64,000 nt of DNA from assembly GCF_041431135.1 (NCBI RefSeq), contig NZ_CP107799.1:1364001-1428000 (forward strand), read 5' to 3'. Source of the stretch: Streptomyces sp. NBC_00554 (GTDB lineage: Bacteria > Actinomycetota > Actinomycetes > Streptomycetales > Streptomycetaceae). Position 1 is the stretch's first letter. Every line of letters starts with the position of its first letter. This document shows, in pieces, positions 49,273 through 58,135 of the stretch. The position numbers and the translations under genes are program-made. The notes under the pieces are model-generated. The model saw nothing but the letters and a program-made list of their open reading frames with translations, made no database searches and had not been told where the DNA came from.

Positions 49273-49334
49273 CGCTCGCCGCCCGGCGCGGGGACGGCAC
49301 ACGCATCGCGGAGCTGGAGAGTTTCCGTAGCCAT
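49269..49334 (-). CDS. 21-codon leader ORF coupled to hpnC
   Basis: ATG 49334 opens a frame beginning MATETLQLRDACAVPAPG and ending at TGA 49269, which overlaps the hpnC GTG. GGGAG lies 11 nt before the ATG. The overlap implies translational coupling, so this peptide, or its act of translation, may regulate the hopanoid operon. It is too short for family assignment. Confidence 0.55.
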   Translation of the reverse strand: MATETLQLRDACAVPAPGGER

Positions 49335-49584
49335 TGCCGTCACATCTCCCGTTCTACACTGCTGACCCAATAGTGCCCATTTCGGACACGCCGCCCGGAC
49401 GTCCGCGCGGCGCTGCCGTGCCGGGTGCGCGCATTATCGCCCTACTTGCCGCGAATCAGCACCGGTACAGCTTACGTTGTACAACGCGGCACAGTCCGTC
49501 GGGGTGTCCTGCACATCACAACAACACACCGATTGGCGTCAAGATTCCTAAGGCCGCCAGGAGTTGGCGTTTCCTTTGCAGACG
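49335..49584. other. Promoter region of the hopanoid operon
   Basis: 250 bases between the leader ORF and the exporter terminator. No gene is seen. It must carry the operon promoter; no convincing consensus boxes found. Confidence 0.5.
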
Positions 49585-49618
49585 CAGGGCCCCGCCGAAG
49601 AGTTCCGGCGGGGCCCTG
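49585..49618. terminator. Terminator after the ABC-exporter operon
   Basis: CAGGGCCCCGCCG (49585-49597) pairs perfectly with CGGCGGGGCCCTG (49606-49618) around an 8-nt loop. It lies 11 bp beyond the ATPase stop. Confidence 0.9.
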
Positions 49619-49629
49619 GGCGAAACGGG

Positions 49630-50409
49630 CTACTTGCCCGTGAACTTCTCGTACTCCTTGAGGACCTCTTCGGTCGGGCCGTCCATCCGCAGCTCACCGC
49701 GCTCCAGCCAGAGCACGCGGTCGCAGGTGTCGCGGATCGACTTGTTGTTGTGGCTGACCAGAAAAACCGTGCCGGCGCTCTTGCGCAGCTCGCGGATGCG
49801 CTCCTCGGAGCGCTTCTGGAACTTGCGGTCGCCGGTGGCGAGGGCCTCGTCGATCATCAGGACGTCATGGTCCTTGGCGGCCGCGATGGAGAAGCGCAGG
49901 CGGGCCGCCATGCCGGACGAGTAGGTGCGCATGGGGAGGGTGATGAAGTCACCCTTCTCGTTGATGCCCGAGAAGTCGACGATCTCCTCGTACCGCTCCT
50001 TGATCTGCTCGCGGGTCATGCCCATCGCGAGCCCGCCCAGAATGACGTTCCGCTCGCCCGTCAGATCGTTCATGAGAGCGGCGTTGACGCCGAGCAGGGA
50101 GGGCTGGCCGTCTGTGTAGACCCTGCCCTTCTCCGCGGGCAGCAGCCCGGCGATGGCGCGCAGGAGGGTCGACTTGCCGGAGCCGTTCGAGCCGATCAGG
50201 CCGACGGCCTCGCCCCGGTAGGCGGTGAAGGAGACGCCCCGGACGGCGTGCACCTTGCGTACGCCGCGCTCCTCGCCGCGCCTGAGGATGCGGCTGAGGG
50301 CGGAGGTGGCACTGCCCTTGCCCGTCTTGGCGCCGTTCACGCGGTAGACGATGTGCAGCTCGTCCGCGATGACGGTGGGGATGTGGGAGTCCTTGCTCGG
50401 CTCAGCCAC
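49630..50409 (-). CDS. ABC exporter ATPase (TagH/RfbB-like)
   Basis: 259 residues. Walker A is GLIGSNGSGKSTLLRAIAG, the signature YSSGMAARL, Walker B VLMIDEALATGD. The long N-terminal lead (VNGAKTGKGSATSALSRIL) and short length match ATPases for polysaccharide or teichoic-acid export. It overlaps the permease gene by 8 nt and is the last gene of the operon. Confidence 0.92.
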   Translation of the reverse strand: MAEPSKDSHIPTVIADELHIVYRVNGAKTGKGSATSALSRILRRGEERGVRKVHAVRGVSFTAYRGEAVGLIGSNGSGKSTLLRAIAGLLPAEKGRVYTDGQPSLLGVNAALMNDLTGERNVILGGLAMGMTREQIKERYEEIVDFSGINEKGDFITLPMRTYSSGMAARLRFSIAAAKDHDVLMIDEALATGDRKFQKRSEERIRELRKSAGTVFLVSHNNKSIRDTCDRVLWLERGELRMDGPTEEVLKEYEKFTGK

Positions 50410-51331
50410 GGCCGTACCTCTCTTCCGCCTTCCAGAAGTAGACGAACCCGCCGAGCGCGACGAGTACGGCCCAGCCGCCCGCGACCGCCCAGACGTGCGG
50501 GGGCAGGTTCTCGGAGCCGTAGGAGTCGATGAGGGCGAAGCGCATCAGGTCCATGTAGATCGCGGCCGGGTTCCACTGCAGGACGTCGGCGATCCACTGC
50601 GGCTTGTCGGCGAGCATCACAGGGATGGAGTACATGACACCGGACGCGTACATCCACGTACGCATCACGAACGGCATGAGCTGCGCCAGGTCCGGGGTCT
50701 TGGAACCCAGCCGCGCCATGATCAGCGCGAGGCCGATGTTGAAGAGGAACTGCAGCGCGAGGACCGGGAAGATCAGCAGCCACGACGGGCTCGGGTAGCT
50801 GCCGAAGCCGATCGCCACGGCGAACAGCACGATCATCGAGAACAGCAGCTGCTGGAGCTGTTGCAGCGAGAACGAGATGGGCAGCGCCGCGCGCGGGAAG
50901 TGCAGCGCCCGGACAAGCCCGAGGTTCCCGGAGATCGCCCGGACTCCCGACATCACCGAGCTCTGGGTGAAGGTGAAGGTGAAGACACCCGTCACCAGGA
51001 ACGGGATGTACACGTCGATCGACATGCCGCGGTCGGCCTGCAGGATCAACCCGAAGATCAGGAAGTACACGAACGCGTTGAGCAGCGGCGTCACGACCTG
51101 CCACAGCTGGCCGAGCTTGGCCTGGCTGTACTGCGCGGTCAGTCGCGCCTGCGAGAAGGCGAGGATGAAGTGCCGTCTGCCCCACAGCTGACGCACGTAT
51201 TCGGCGAGCCCGGGACGGGCACCGCTGACCGCGAGCCCGTACTTGGCGGCCACCTCGGCCGCGGAGAGCCCGTCATCGGGCGACGGTCGTTCGCTCACCG
51301 CGACTCCGCCGTCATGCGTTGTCTCACTCAC
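50402..51331 (-). CDS. ABC-2 type exporter permease (TagG/RfbA-like)
   Basis: 309 residues with six predicted helices. The amphipathic start WGRRHFILAFSQARLTAQYS and LGQLWQVVTPLLNAFVYFLI are typical of ABC-2 permeases for O-antigen or teichoic acid. It forms the membrane channel with the ATPase. GTG 51331 is the start; 100 bp separate it from the glycosyltransferase. Confidence 0.92.
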   Translation of the reverse strand: MSETTHDGGVAVSERPSPDDGLSAAEVAAKYGLAVSGARPGLAEYVRQLWGRRHFILAFSQARLTAQYSQAKLGQLWQVVTPLLNAFVYFLIFGLILQADRGMSIDVYIPFLVTGVFTFTFTQSSVMSGVRAISGNLGLVRALHFPRAALPISFSLQQLQQLLFSMIVLFAVAIGFGSYPSPSWLLIFPVLALQFLFNIGLALIMARLGSKTPDLAQLMPFVMRTWMYASGVMYSIPVMLADKPQWIADVLQWNPAAIYMDLMRFALIDSYGSENLPPHVWAVAGGWAVLVALGGFVYFWKAEERYGRG

Positions 51332-51431
51332 AAGTGGAAACTTTCGTCTTCAAGATGCGCACAGCCTGGTCGGGCATAGGCATGAGCCAGGGACCGGGGT
51401 ACGGCCACGAATGCTCTCAGAAATGAGCTTG

Positions 51432-52352
51432 TCAGATGACAGGAGGTCGGCCCAGTCGGGTCAGCCGCCACACCGTACGCCACTTCATGGGACGCCTGGG
51501 GCCGCATGGACTGGTCCAGCCTTCCCGGAAGCCGCCGAACCAGGCCCTCAGGGCGGGCCTCGATGGACGGCGGGCCAGCGTCAGGAGCATCCAGACGCCC
51601 AGGTAGACCGGGACGAGGGGGGCCGGGAGGTTGCGGCGCGCGAGCCAGACGCGGTTGCGGGCCACCATGCGGTGGTAGACCGCGTGCCGGGAGGGCGCGG
51701 TCGTGGGGTGGTTCAGCACCATGTCGGACCGGTAGTCGATCATCCAGCCCGCGTCGAGGGCACGCCATGCCAGGTCGGTTTCCTCGTGTGCGTAGAAGAA
51801 TTCGTCCGGGAGGGCTCCGACCTCGGCGAAGACCTTCGTACGTACGGCGTTGGCGCCGCCGAGGAAGGTGGTGACCCGGGAGTTGCGCATCGGGTCGGAG
51901 GCCCGCAGCCGCGGGACGTGGCGGCGCTGGGTCTCGCCCGTCTCCGGGTCGGCGATGCGGAAGCTGATGATGCCGAGCCTCGGGTCGGCCGTGAAGGCCT
52001 CACGGCACAGCTCGGCGGTGTCGTGGCGGGCGAGGAGGCCGTCGTCGTCCAGGAAGAGGAGGACGTCCACGTCGCTGCCGCCGGGGCCGAAGGCCTCTAT
52101 GCCGATGTTGCGGCCGCCGGGGATGCCGAGGTTCTCGGGCAGTTCGACCGTGCGTATGCCCTCGGGGACGTCGGGCACCGGCGAGCCGTTGCCGACCACG
52201 ACCACCTGGACCGCGTCGCCGTCCTGCTTGGCGACCGAGTCCAGTAGGGCTCGGAGTTCCTCGGGGCGGTTGCCCATGGTGATGATGACCGCGCCCACCT
52301 TCGCGCCCGGACCCGCGTTCGTCACCGCACCCGCCTCCATCGCCGCGCTCAC
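51432..52352 (-). CDS. Family 2 glycosyltransferase
   Basis: 306 residues from GTG 52352, which overlaps the previous stop (GTGA); an ATG at 52340 is an alternative. GT-A fold: AVIITMGNRPEELRALLDSV, the metal motif in VLLFLDDDGLLA, and FYAHEETDLAWRAL as in rhamnosyl or galactofuranosyl transferases. It has no membrane anchor beyond a weak C-terminal segment. It presumably adds a sugar to the exported product. Confidence 0.88.
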   Translation of the reverse strand: MSAAMEAGAVTNAGPGAKVGAVIITMGNRPEELRALLDSVAKQDGDAVQVVVVGNGSPVPDVPEGIRTVELPENLGIPGGRNIGIEAFGPGGSDVDVLLFLDDDGLLARHDTAELCREAFTADPRLGIISFRIADPETGETQRRHVPRLRASDPMRNSRVTTFLGGANAVRTKVFAEVGALPDEFFYAHEETDLAWRALDAGWMIDYRSDMVLNHPTTAPSRHAVYHRMVARNRVWLARRNLPAPLVPVYLGVWMLLTLARRPSRPALRAWFGGFREGWTSPCGPRRPMKWRTVWRLTRLGRPPVI

Positions 52353-53131
52353 TTCAGCCTGCTCGAGGCGAGGATGGACACGAGGTGCAGCAGGGTCTGC
52401 AGGATCGCGATGCTGGCCAGGACCGCGATGCCGAGGCGGGTCCAGAAGAGGTCGCCGCCGATCAGGTCGAGGACCGCGACGAAGAGTACGAAGAGGCTGG
52501 CTTCGACGCCGCCCACCAGCCGGTGGAACTTCAGGGCCGCGGCCGCCCGGCGGGCCAGGGCGAGCCCCGAGGAGCGCGGCGTGGACGCCTCGTCCTTGAC
52601 GGCGGGCAGACCGCTGCGGGCCCGCGCCACGTCGACCAGGTCGGTCTCGGCCTTGATCAGGATCGCGCCGAGCGCGGCCAGGGTGCCCACGAAGGCCCAC
52701 AGCCACTCGGGGCCCTCTGAGCCGTCCCACAGGTCCGCGCCCCGCAGACCGAAGCCCACGAGGAGGGCCGCCTCGGACAGGTAGTGGCCTATGCGGTCGA
52801 GGTAGACGCCGGTGATCGAGGTCTGCTTGCGCCAGCGGGCTATCTCGCCGTCGACGCAGTCGAGCAGCAGATAGAGCTGGATCAGGATCGCGCCGAGCAG
52901 CGCGCCGGTCAGGCCAGGTATGAGGAGTGCCGCACCGGCCAGGACGCCTGCGACGACCATCAGGTAGGTGAGCTGGTTGGGCGTGATCCTGGAGTTGACC
53001 AGGAACGGGTCCACCCGCAGCGAGATCTCTCGCATGTACAGGCGTCCCGCCCAGTGCTCACCACTGCGCCGGTCCTTCACCCCTTCGGGGTGAACGACGG
53101 GGCGGAGTTCAGCTACTGATGGCCTTGGCAT
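52349..53131 (-). CDS. CDP-alcohol phosphatidyltransferase-family protein (variant motif)
   Basis: 260 residues, six membrane helices. The family motif DxxDGxxAR-x8-GxxxDxxxD appears as DCVDGEIAR, then G and LDRIGH; the last Asp, the catalytic base, is His. It should transfer a phospho-alcohol from a CDP donor to an acceptor. The N-terminal RITPNQLTYL is normal. It overlaps the dehydrogenase gene by 23 nt. Confidence 0.85.
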   Translation of the reverse strand: MPRPSVAELRPVVHPEGVKDRRSGEHWAGRLYMREISLRVDPFLVNSRITPNQLTYLMVVAGVLAGAALLIPGLTGALLGAILIQLYLLLDCVDGEIARWRKQTSITGVYLDRIGHYLSEAALLVGFGLRGADLWDGSEGPEWLWAFVGTLAALGAILIKAETDLVDVARARSGLPAVKDEASTPRSSGLALARRAAAALKFHRLVGGVEASLFVLFVAVLDLIGGDLFWTRLGIAVLASIAILQTLLHLVSILASSRLK

Positions 53132-54170
53132 AGTCGGCGTAGATGTCCTTGATCTGGTGGGTTTTCAGGTCTAGGTGTTCGAGGATCGTGTAGCGGCCGG
53201 GCCTGGTCTGCGGAGCGAACTCCACGACCTGGCAGAACTCGTCGACGGTGAAGCCGATCTCCTCCGGTGTCACCGGCAGTCCGTGCCGGTGGAGCACCTC
53301 GGCCATGTACACCGACTCCTCGTGCGCCCCGCGCAGGTACATCGCGAAGGCCGCGCCCAGGCCGCACTGCTCGCCGTGGCTCGCCGCGCGCTTGGGGAAG
53401 AGGAGGTCGAAGGCGTGGTTGATCTCGTGGCAGGCGCCGGAGGAGGGGCGTGAGTCGCCCGACACCGACATGGCCACCCCGCTGAGGACGAGGGCCTCGG
53501 CGAGCACCTGGAGGAAGGCGTTGTCGCCGATGCCGCCGGGGTGTCGCAGGACGGCCTCACCGGCCTGGCGCGCCATCGCGGCGGCGAGGCCGTCGATCCG
53601 CTCGCCGTTGACACGATTCGCCAGTTCCCAGTCCGCGATCGCGGAGATGTTGGAGACGGCGTCGCCGATTCCGGCGCGCACGAAACGCGCGGGGGCCTCA
53701 CGGATCACATCGAGGTCGATGACGACCGCGATGGGGTTCGGCACACCGTACGAGCCGCGGCCCGCGTCGTTGTCGAGCGTCGCGACCGGCGAGCACAGGC
53801 CGTCGTGCGCCAGGTTCGTGGGCACCGCGACCAGCGGGAGACCGACGCGCGCCGCGGCGAACTTCGCACAGTCGATGATCTTGCCGCCGCCCAGGCCCAC
53901 GACCGCGTCGTAGTGCCCGGCCTTCATGGCGCCGGCCAGCTCGATCGCGTCGTCGAGGGTGCCGCCGCCGACCTCGTACCAGGTGGCGCCGGGCAGTGCC
54001 GGGGCGATCCGGTCGCGCAGCTTGGCGCCGGAGCCGCCGCTCACCGCGACGGCCAGCTTCCCCGAGTGCGAGATCCGCTCGTCGGAGAGCACCCCCGCCA
54101 GGTCGTCCAGGGCACCCGGACGGATGTCGACGACGACCGGCGAGGGGATGAGCCTCGTCAGTACTGGCAC
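53109..54170 (-). CDS. Glycerol-1-phosphate dehydrogenase-like enzyme (AraM/EgsA type)
   Basis: 353 residues, iron/zinc alcohol-dehydrogenase fold. It has VVGLGGGKIIDCAKFAAARV, PTNLAHDGLCSPVATL, the metal ligands in GIGDAVSN, GACHEINHAFD and SHGEQCGLG. These are the signatures of sn-glycerol-1-phosphate dehydrogenase, which reduces dihydroxyacetone phosphate; another polyol phosphate is possible. GTG 54170 overlaps the nucleotidyltransferase gene. Confidence 0.82.
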   Translation of the reverse strand: MPVLTRLIPSPVVVDIRPGALDDLAGVLSDERISHSGKLAVAVSGGSGAKLRDRIAPALPGATWYEVGGGTLDDAIELAGAMKAGHYDAVVGLGGGKIIDCAKFAAARVGLPLVAVPTNLAHDGLCSPVATLDNDAGRGSYGVPNPIAVVIDLDVIREAPARFVRAGIGDAVSNISAIADWELANRVNGERIDGLAAAMARQAGEAVLRHPGGIGDNAFLQVLAEALVLSGVAMSVSGDSRPSSGACHEINHAFDLLFPKRAASHGEQCGLGAAFAMYLRGAHEESVYMAEVLHRHGLPVTPEEIGFTVDEFCQVVEFAPQTRPGRYTILEHLDLKTHQIKDIYADYAKAISS

Positions 54171-54910
54171 GCGATCTCACGTCCCTTGGCAAGGTCTTCG
54201 TGGTTGTCGATCTCGACCCACGGGATCTCGCCGATCGGCGCGACGTCGATCTGGAAGCCGCGGTCGACGAGCTCCTGGTAGCCGTGCTCGTAGAACTGCT
54301 GCGGGTCGGTCTCCCACACCGTCTTCAGCGCGTCGGCCAGCTCGTCGGCGGCCGCGCCCTCGATGAGGGTGACACCGATGTACTCGCCGGTGGCCTCGGC
54401 GGGCTCCATGAGCTTGGTGATCTTCCGGACGCCCTTCTCGGGGTCCACGACGACCTTCATCTCCTCGTCGGCGAGCTTCTTCACCGTGTCGAGGGCGAGG
54501 ATGATCTTCTTGCCGTCGCCGCGGGCGGCCAGCAGCGTCTTCTCGACGGAGACCGGGTGCACGGTGTCGCCGTTGGCGAGGATCACACCGTCCCTGAGGG
54601 CGTCACGTCCACACCACAGGGAGTAGGCGTTGTTCCACTCCTCGGCCTTGTCGTTGTCGATGAGGGTGAGCTTGAGGCCGTACTTCTCCTCGAGGGCCGC
54701 CTGGCGCTCGTACACGGCTTCCTTGCGGTAGCCGACGATGATGCCGACCTCGGTCAGACCGATCTCCGCGAAGTTGCCGAGGGTCAGGTCCAGAACCGTG
54801 ATGCTGTCCTCCGCACCCGCGGGGCCCACCGGCACCAGAGCCTTGGGAAGGCTGTCGGTGTAGGGGCGCAGACGCCGGCCGGCGCCGGCCGCCAGCACGA
54901 GGCCGATCAT
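54158..54910 (-). CDS. Sugar/polyol-phosphate nucleotidyltransferase
   Basis: 250 residues. The N-terminal motif is LVLAAGAGRRLRPYTDSLPK, with ANGDTVHP as the metal site and WNNAYSLW as in phosphocholine or inositol-phosphate cytidylyltransferases. It should form a CDP-activated alcohol for the two CDP-alcohol transferases encoded on each side. Its ATG overlaps the previous stop (ATGA). Confidence 0.87.
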   Translation of the reverse strand: MIGLVLAAGAGRRLRPYTDSLPKALVPVGPAGAEDSITVLDLTLGNFAEIGLTEVGIIVGYRKEAVYERQAALEEKYGLKLTLIDNDKAEEWNNAYSLWCGRDALRDGVILANGDTVHPVSVEKTLLAARGDGKKIILALDTVKKLADEEMKVVVDPEKGVRKITKLMEPAEATGEYIGVTLIEGAAADELADALKTVWETDPQQFYEHGYQELVDRGFQIDVAPIGEIPWVEIDNHEDLAKGREIACQY

Positions 54911-56712
54911 GCGGGTTCTCCTTCATCGTGTACGGCGGGCGCCCCGGAGGACACCCAGAAGCGGATGCTCTCGACGAGCACCAGCAGTGCCACGGCCACG
55001 GCGAGAACCGTGAGCGCGACCTTGAACTGCGCGGCGGTGAGCAGCGCGGCCAGCACGACGACCAGCAGCGTCCTGCCTTCGTGCCCGCCGATCGCCCGCA
55101 CCAGCCAGTGCGGCGGCGCGCCGGCGTTGCCGCGAATGCGGTACACCGTGTCGTAGTGATGGTAGGCGACAGCGGCCACCAGGCCGAAAGCTGCGGGAAG
55201 TGCTCCGTTCACCTCCGCTTCAGCTGCGAGGACGAGAACGGTGCCGTATTCGGCCGCGCGGTAGATCGGCGGAACGAGCCAGTCCAGGGGGCCCTTGAGC
55301 GGCCTCGCAAGGGCCACGGGCGACAGCAGTACGTAGATCACGGCGCCCAGAACGGGCCACCAGCTGCCGTACGGGGCGAGCGCGGCGCCGAGCACGACGA
55401 GGGCTCCGGCGACGAAGGCGACGTACGCCGGACCGAGGCTTGCGACCCCGCGGGTGAAGCGGGTCAGCAGCTCGGCGAGCGGCCCCGAGTCCGTGAGGTC
55501 GGCGAGGGCCTTGGCCGCGCGGTCCGTGCGTTGGGCCTTACGGGTGAGCGAGCGCAGTACGCGGCCCGCCGTGGTGTACGTCGCCGCGAAGGCGCAGCCG
55601 ATGAGCAGCGCGTACAGGGTGATGCGCGGTGTCGTCAGCGCGGTGAGTACGGCGATCATCGCCCAGCGTTCACCGATGGGCAGCACGATCATGCGGCGCA
55701 CCCAGACCGTCCAGCCGACGCTGTCGAGCTTGTCCGAGAGAGCGGCGGTGGGGCTGGTGTTGGCGGTGGCGTCGTGGTTCGCCTCGTTGAAGGAGAAGTC
55801 GACGACGTGGCGGCAGGTCTGCAGGATCATCGCGCCGAGGGCGAGTGCCCATACGTCGTCGCCGCCGCGGGCCGCTCCGAGGGCGAGGCCCGCGTAGTAG
55901 GCGTACTCCTTGGCTCGGTCGAAGGTCGCGTCGAGCCAGGCGCCGAGCGTGGAGTACTGGAGGGAGTAGCGGGCGATCTGGCCGTCCACGCAGTCCAGGA
56001 CGAAGGAGAAGAGGAGCAGCAGGCCGGCGGCGACGAAGCCGGCGCGGGTGCCGGTGGCGGCGCAGCCCGCGGCTATCAGGGCGGTGAGGAGTGAGGCGGT
56101 CGTCACCTGGTTCGGGGTGAGGCCTCGGCGGGCGCACCAGCGGGCTATGTAGCGCGAGTACGGGCTGATGAAGTGGGTGGTGAAGAAGCCGTCGCGGGCC
56201 TTCACGGCGCTGCGCAGACGTACGGCCTCGTCGTCCACGGCGGAGACGGCCTGCCGGATCTCGTTGCGCTGCTGCGGGTCGGCCGGGACGGCTGCGACGA
56301 GCGTGCCGAGCTCGGGGCGGTGCACGTCCACGCCGTCCGCGTCGAGGGCCGTGACGATGCGGTCGGCGACGTTCTCCGTGGCTATGGCGACGCCGCCCGC
56401 GGCGGAGCTCTCGTGGGCCATCGCCCTGCTCAGCGCACGGCGTGCGGCGGGCTGCACCGAGACGGCGCCGGGCACCGCGGCGACGGGGAACCGGGGGTCC
56501 GTGAGGCCGAGGCGCAGCGCGTGCACGTGTCCCACGAAGCGGGCGTCGACGACGGCGACCCGCTGGTCGGCCGGCACGGCGGCCAGAAGTGTCCCGGTGT
56601 CACCCGCGTCGGAGGCGAGCCGCACGTCGAAGCCGAGCGAACGCAGATCGCCCTCGATCGACGATCCGGGAACCGGCTGGCCGGTGAGGATGGCGGTCGA
56701 CAGCGAACTCAC
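54907..56712 (-). CDS. DUF5941 / CDP-alcohol phosphatidyltransferase fusion
   Basis: About 601 residues. Residues about 1-165 are a soluble Rossmann-like domain (DUF5941-type). The middle carries a complete CDP-alcohol motif (DCVDGQIAR, then GAWLDATFD) with TPNQVTTASLL before it. The last third is a run of membrane helices. It is the first gene of the operon. The start is uncertain: GTG 56712 opens the conserved part, but its GGAG lies directly against the start codon; starts further up to 56832 are possible. Confidence 0.82.
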   Translation of the reverse strand: MSSLSTAILTGQPVPGSSIEGDLRSLGFDVRLASDAGDTGTLLAAVPADQRVAVVDARFVGHVHALRLGLTDPRFPVAAVPGAVSVQPAARRALSRAMAHESSAAGGVAIATENVADRIVTALDADGVDVHRPELGTLVAAVPADPQQRNEIRQAVSAVDDEAVRLRSAVKARDGFFTTHFISPYSRYIARWCARRGLTPNQVTTASLLTALIAAGCAATGTRAGFVAAGLLLLFSFVLDCVDGQIARYSLQYSTLGAWLDATFDRAKEYAYYAGLALGAARGGDDVWALALGAMILQTCRHVVDFSFNEANHDATANTSPTAALSDKLDSVGWTVWVRRMIVLPIGERWAMIAVLTALTTPRITLYALLIGCAFAATYTTAGRVLRSLTRKAQRTDRAAKALADLTDSGPLAELLTRFTRGVASLGPAYVAFVAGALVVLGAALAPYGSWWPVLGAVIYVLLSPVALARPLKGPLDWLVPPIYRAAEYGTVLVLAAEAEVNGALPAAFGLVAAVAYHHYDTVYRIRGNAGAPPHWLVRAIGGHEGRTLLVVVLAALLTAAQFKVALTVLAVAVALLVLVESIRFWVSSGAPAVHDEGEPA

Positions 56713-57020
56713 TCCCTGGGTGGCCGGCACGGCCTGCCGCACCGGGGCTGTAGGTGATGGGGCACCCGGCGGCCTGGACCGGGCGACATGTCGGCAGAGG
56801 CTATCGGATGAATGGAAGCGGGCGTTCACCACCCGTTCACGGCCCGATCAACCAGATCTGCCTAGCCGCCTCCGCCGCGATCATCATCAGGGATCCAAGG
56901 GCCGCGCCACAAACCGTGCCGCCATTTCTTACCAATTACGACATCAGGGGCGGGCCCTCACGCCCCGGCCGCACCGGCGCCGAGCTGCCGGAACAGCGGA
57001 CCGGCATAGGGTTGGCGCCC
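56713..57020. other. Divergent promoter region
   Basis: 308 bases between the DUF5941 operon and galE. It must carry both promoters. No gene or clear operator is seen. Confidence 0.45.
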
Positions 57021-58001
57021 ATGACATGGCTGATCACAGGCGGGGCCGGATACATCGGCGCACACGTGGCGCGGGCAATGGCCGGGGCCGGGGAGCGCGT
57101 CGTCGCCCTCGACGACCTCTCGGCGGGCGTTCCGGGCCGGCTCCCGGAAAGCGTCCCGCTGGTGCGGGGCTCGTCGCTGGACGGGGACCTGGTGAGGAAG
57201 GTCATCGCCGAGTACGACGTGACGGGTGTGGTGCATCTCGCCGCGCGCAAGCAGGTCGGCGAGTCCGTGGACCGGCCGGCGTACTACTACCAGGAGAACG
57301 TGGGCGGTCTCGCGACACTCCTGGAGGCGGTCGCCGAGGCGGGCGTCAAGCGCTTCCTCTTCTCCTCCTCGGCGGCCGTCTACGGCAACCCGGATGTGGA
57401 CCTCATCACGGAGGACACCCCCTGCGCCCCGATGAGCCCGTACGGCGAGACGAAGCTCACCGGGGAGTGGCTGGTGCGGGCGGCGGGCCGGGCGCACGGC
57501 ATCGCGACGGTGTGCCTGCGCTACTTCAACGTGGCGGGCGCGGCCGCACCCGAGCTGGCGGACACCGGCGTGTTCAACGTCATCCCGATGGTCTTCGACC
57601 GCCTCACCCGCGGCGAGGCCCCCCGGATCTTCGGTGCCGACTATCCGACACCGGACGGCACCTGCGTACGCGACTACATCCATGTCGCCGATCTCGCCGA
57701 GGCCCATCTGACGGCGGCCCGGCGGCTCACCGAAGGGGCGACGGGCGACCTGACGGTCAACATCGGTCGCGGGGAGGGTGTTTCGGTCCGCGAACTCATC
57801 ACGGTCATCGCGGAGGTGAGCGGCGACAGCACACCCGCGGTCGTCGGGCCGCGCCGTCCCGGTGACGCGCCGCGCGCGGTCGCCTCGGCCGAGCTTGCCG
57901 CGCGGGAGCTGGGCTGGAGCGCGCGGCGCGGGGTACGCGAAATGGTCGAGTCGGCATGGCAGGGGTGGCAGCTGCACCACTCCAGGACACCAGCCGTGTG
58001 A
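57021..58001 (+). CDS. galE: UDP-glucose 4-epimerase family protein
   Basis: 326 residues, extended short-chain dehydrogenase. NAD motif TGGAGYIGAHVARAM, catalytic Ser region FSSSAAVYGNP and YGETKLTGE (YxxxK), followed by RYFNVAGAA. It likely interconverts UDP-glucose and UDP-galactose, which could feed the glycosyltransferase operon beside it. Confidence 0.88.
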   Translation: MTWLITGGAGYIGAHVARAMAGAGERVVALDDLSAGVPGRLPESVPLVRGSSLDGDLVRKVIAEYDVTGVVHLAARKQVGESVDRPAYYYQENVGGLATLLEAVAEAGVKRFLFSSSAAVYGNPDVDLITEDTPCAPMSPYGETKLTGEWLVRAAGRAHGIATVCLRYFNVAGAAAPELADTGVFNVIPMVFDRLTRGEAPRIFGADYPTPDGTCVRDYIHVADLAEAHLTAARRLTEGATGDLTVNIGRGEGVSVRELITVIAEVSGDSTPAVVGPRRPGDAPRAVASAELAARELGWSARRGVREMVESAWQGWQLHHSRTPAV

Positions 58002-58010
58002 TCTTGTGGG

Positions 58011-58047
58011 TGCTCTGACCTGCGAATCGTTTCCGCAGGTCAGAGCA
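58011..58047 (+). terminator. Terminator after galE
   Basis: TGCTCTGACCTGCG (58011-58024) pairs with CGCAGGTCAGAGCA (58034-58047) around a 9-nt loop, 10 bp beyond the galE stop. Confidence 0.85.
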
Positions 58048-58135
58048 TATGACAACGGTGTTCAGTGCCGCGTTGCCCGATACCCCCCGCCCGTAGTTCA
58101 CTGTGATTCCGGGCAGAGCGAAGGAGGCGGCTTCC

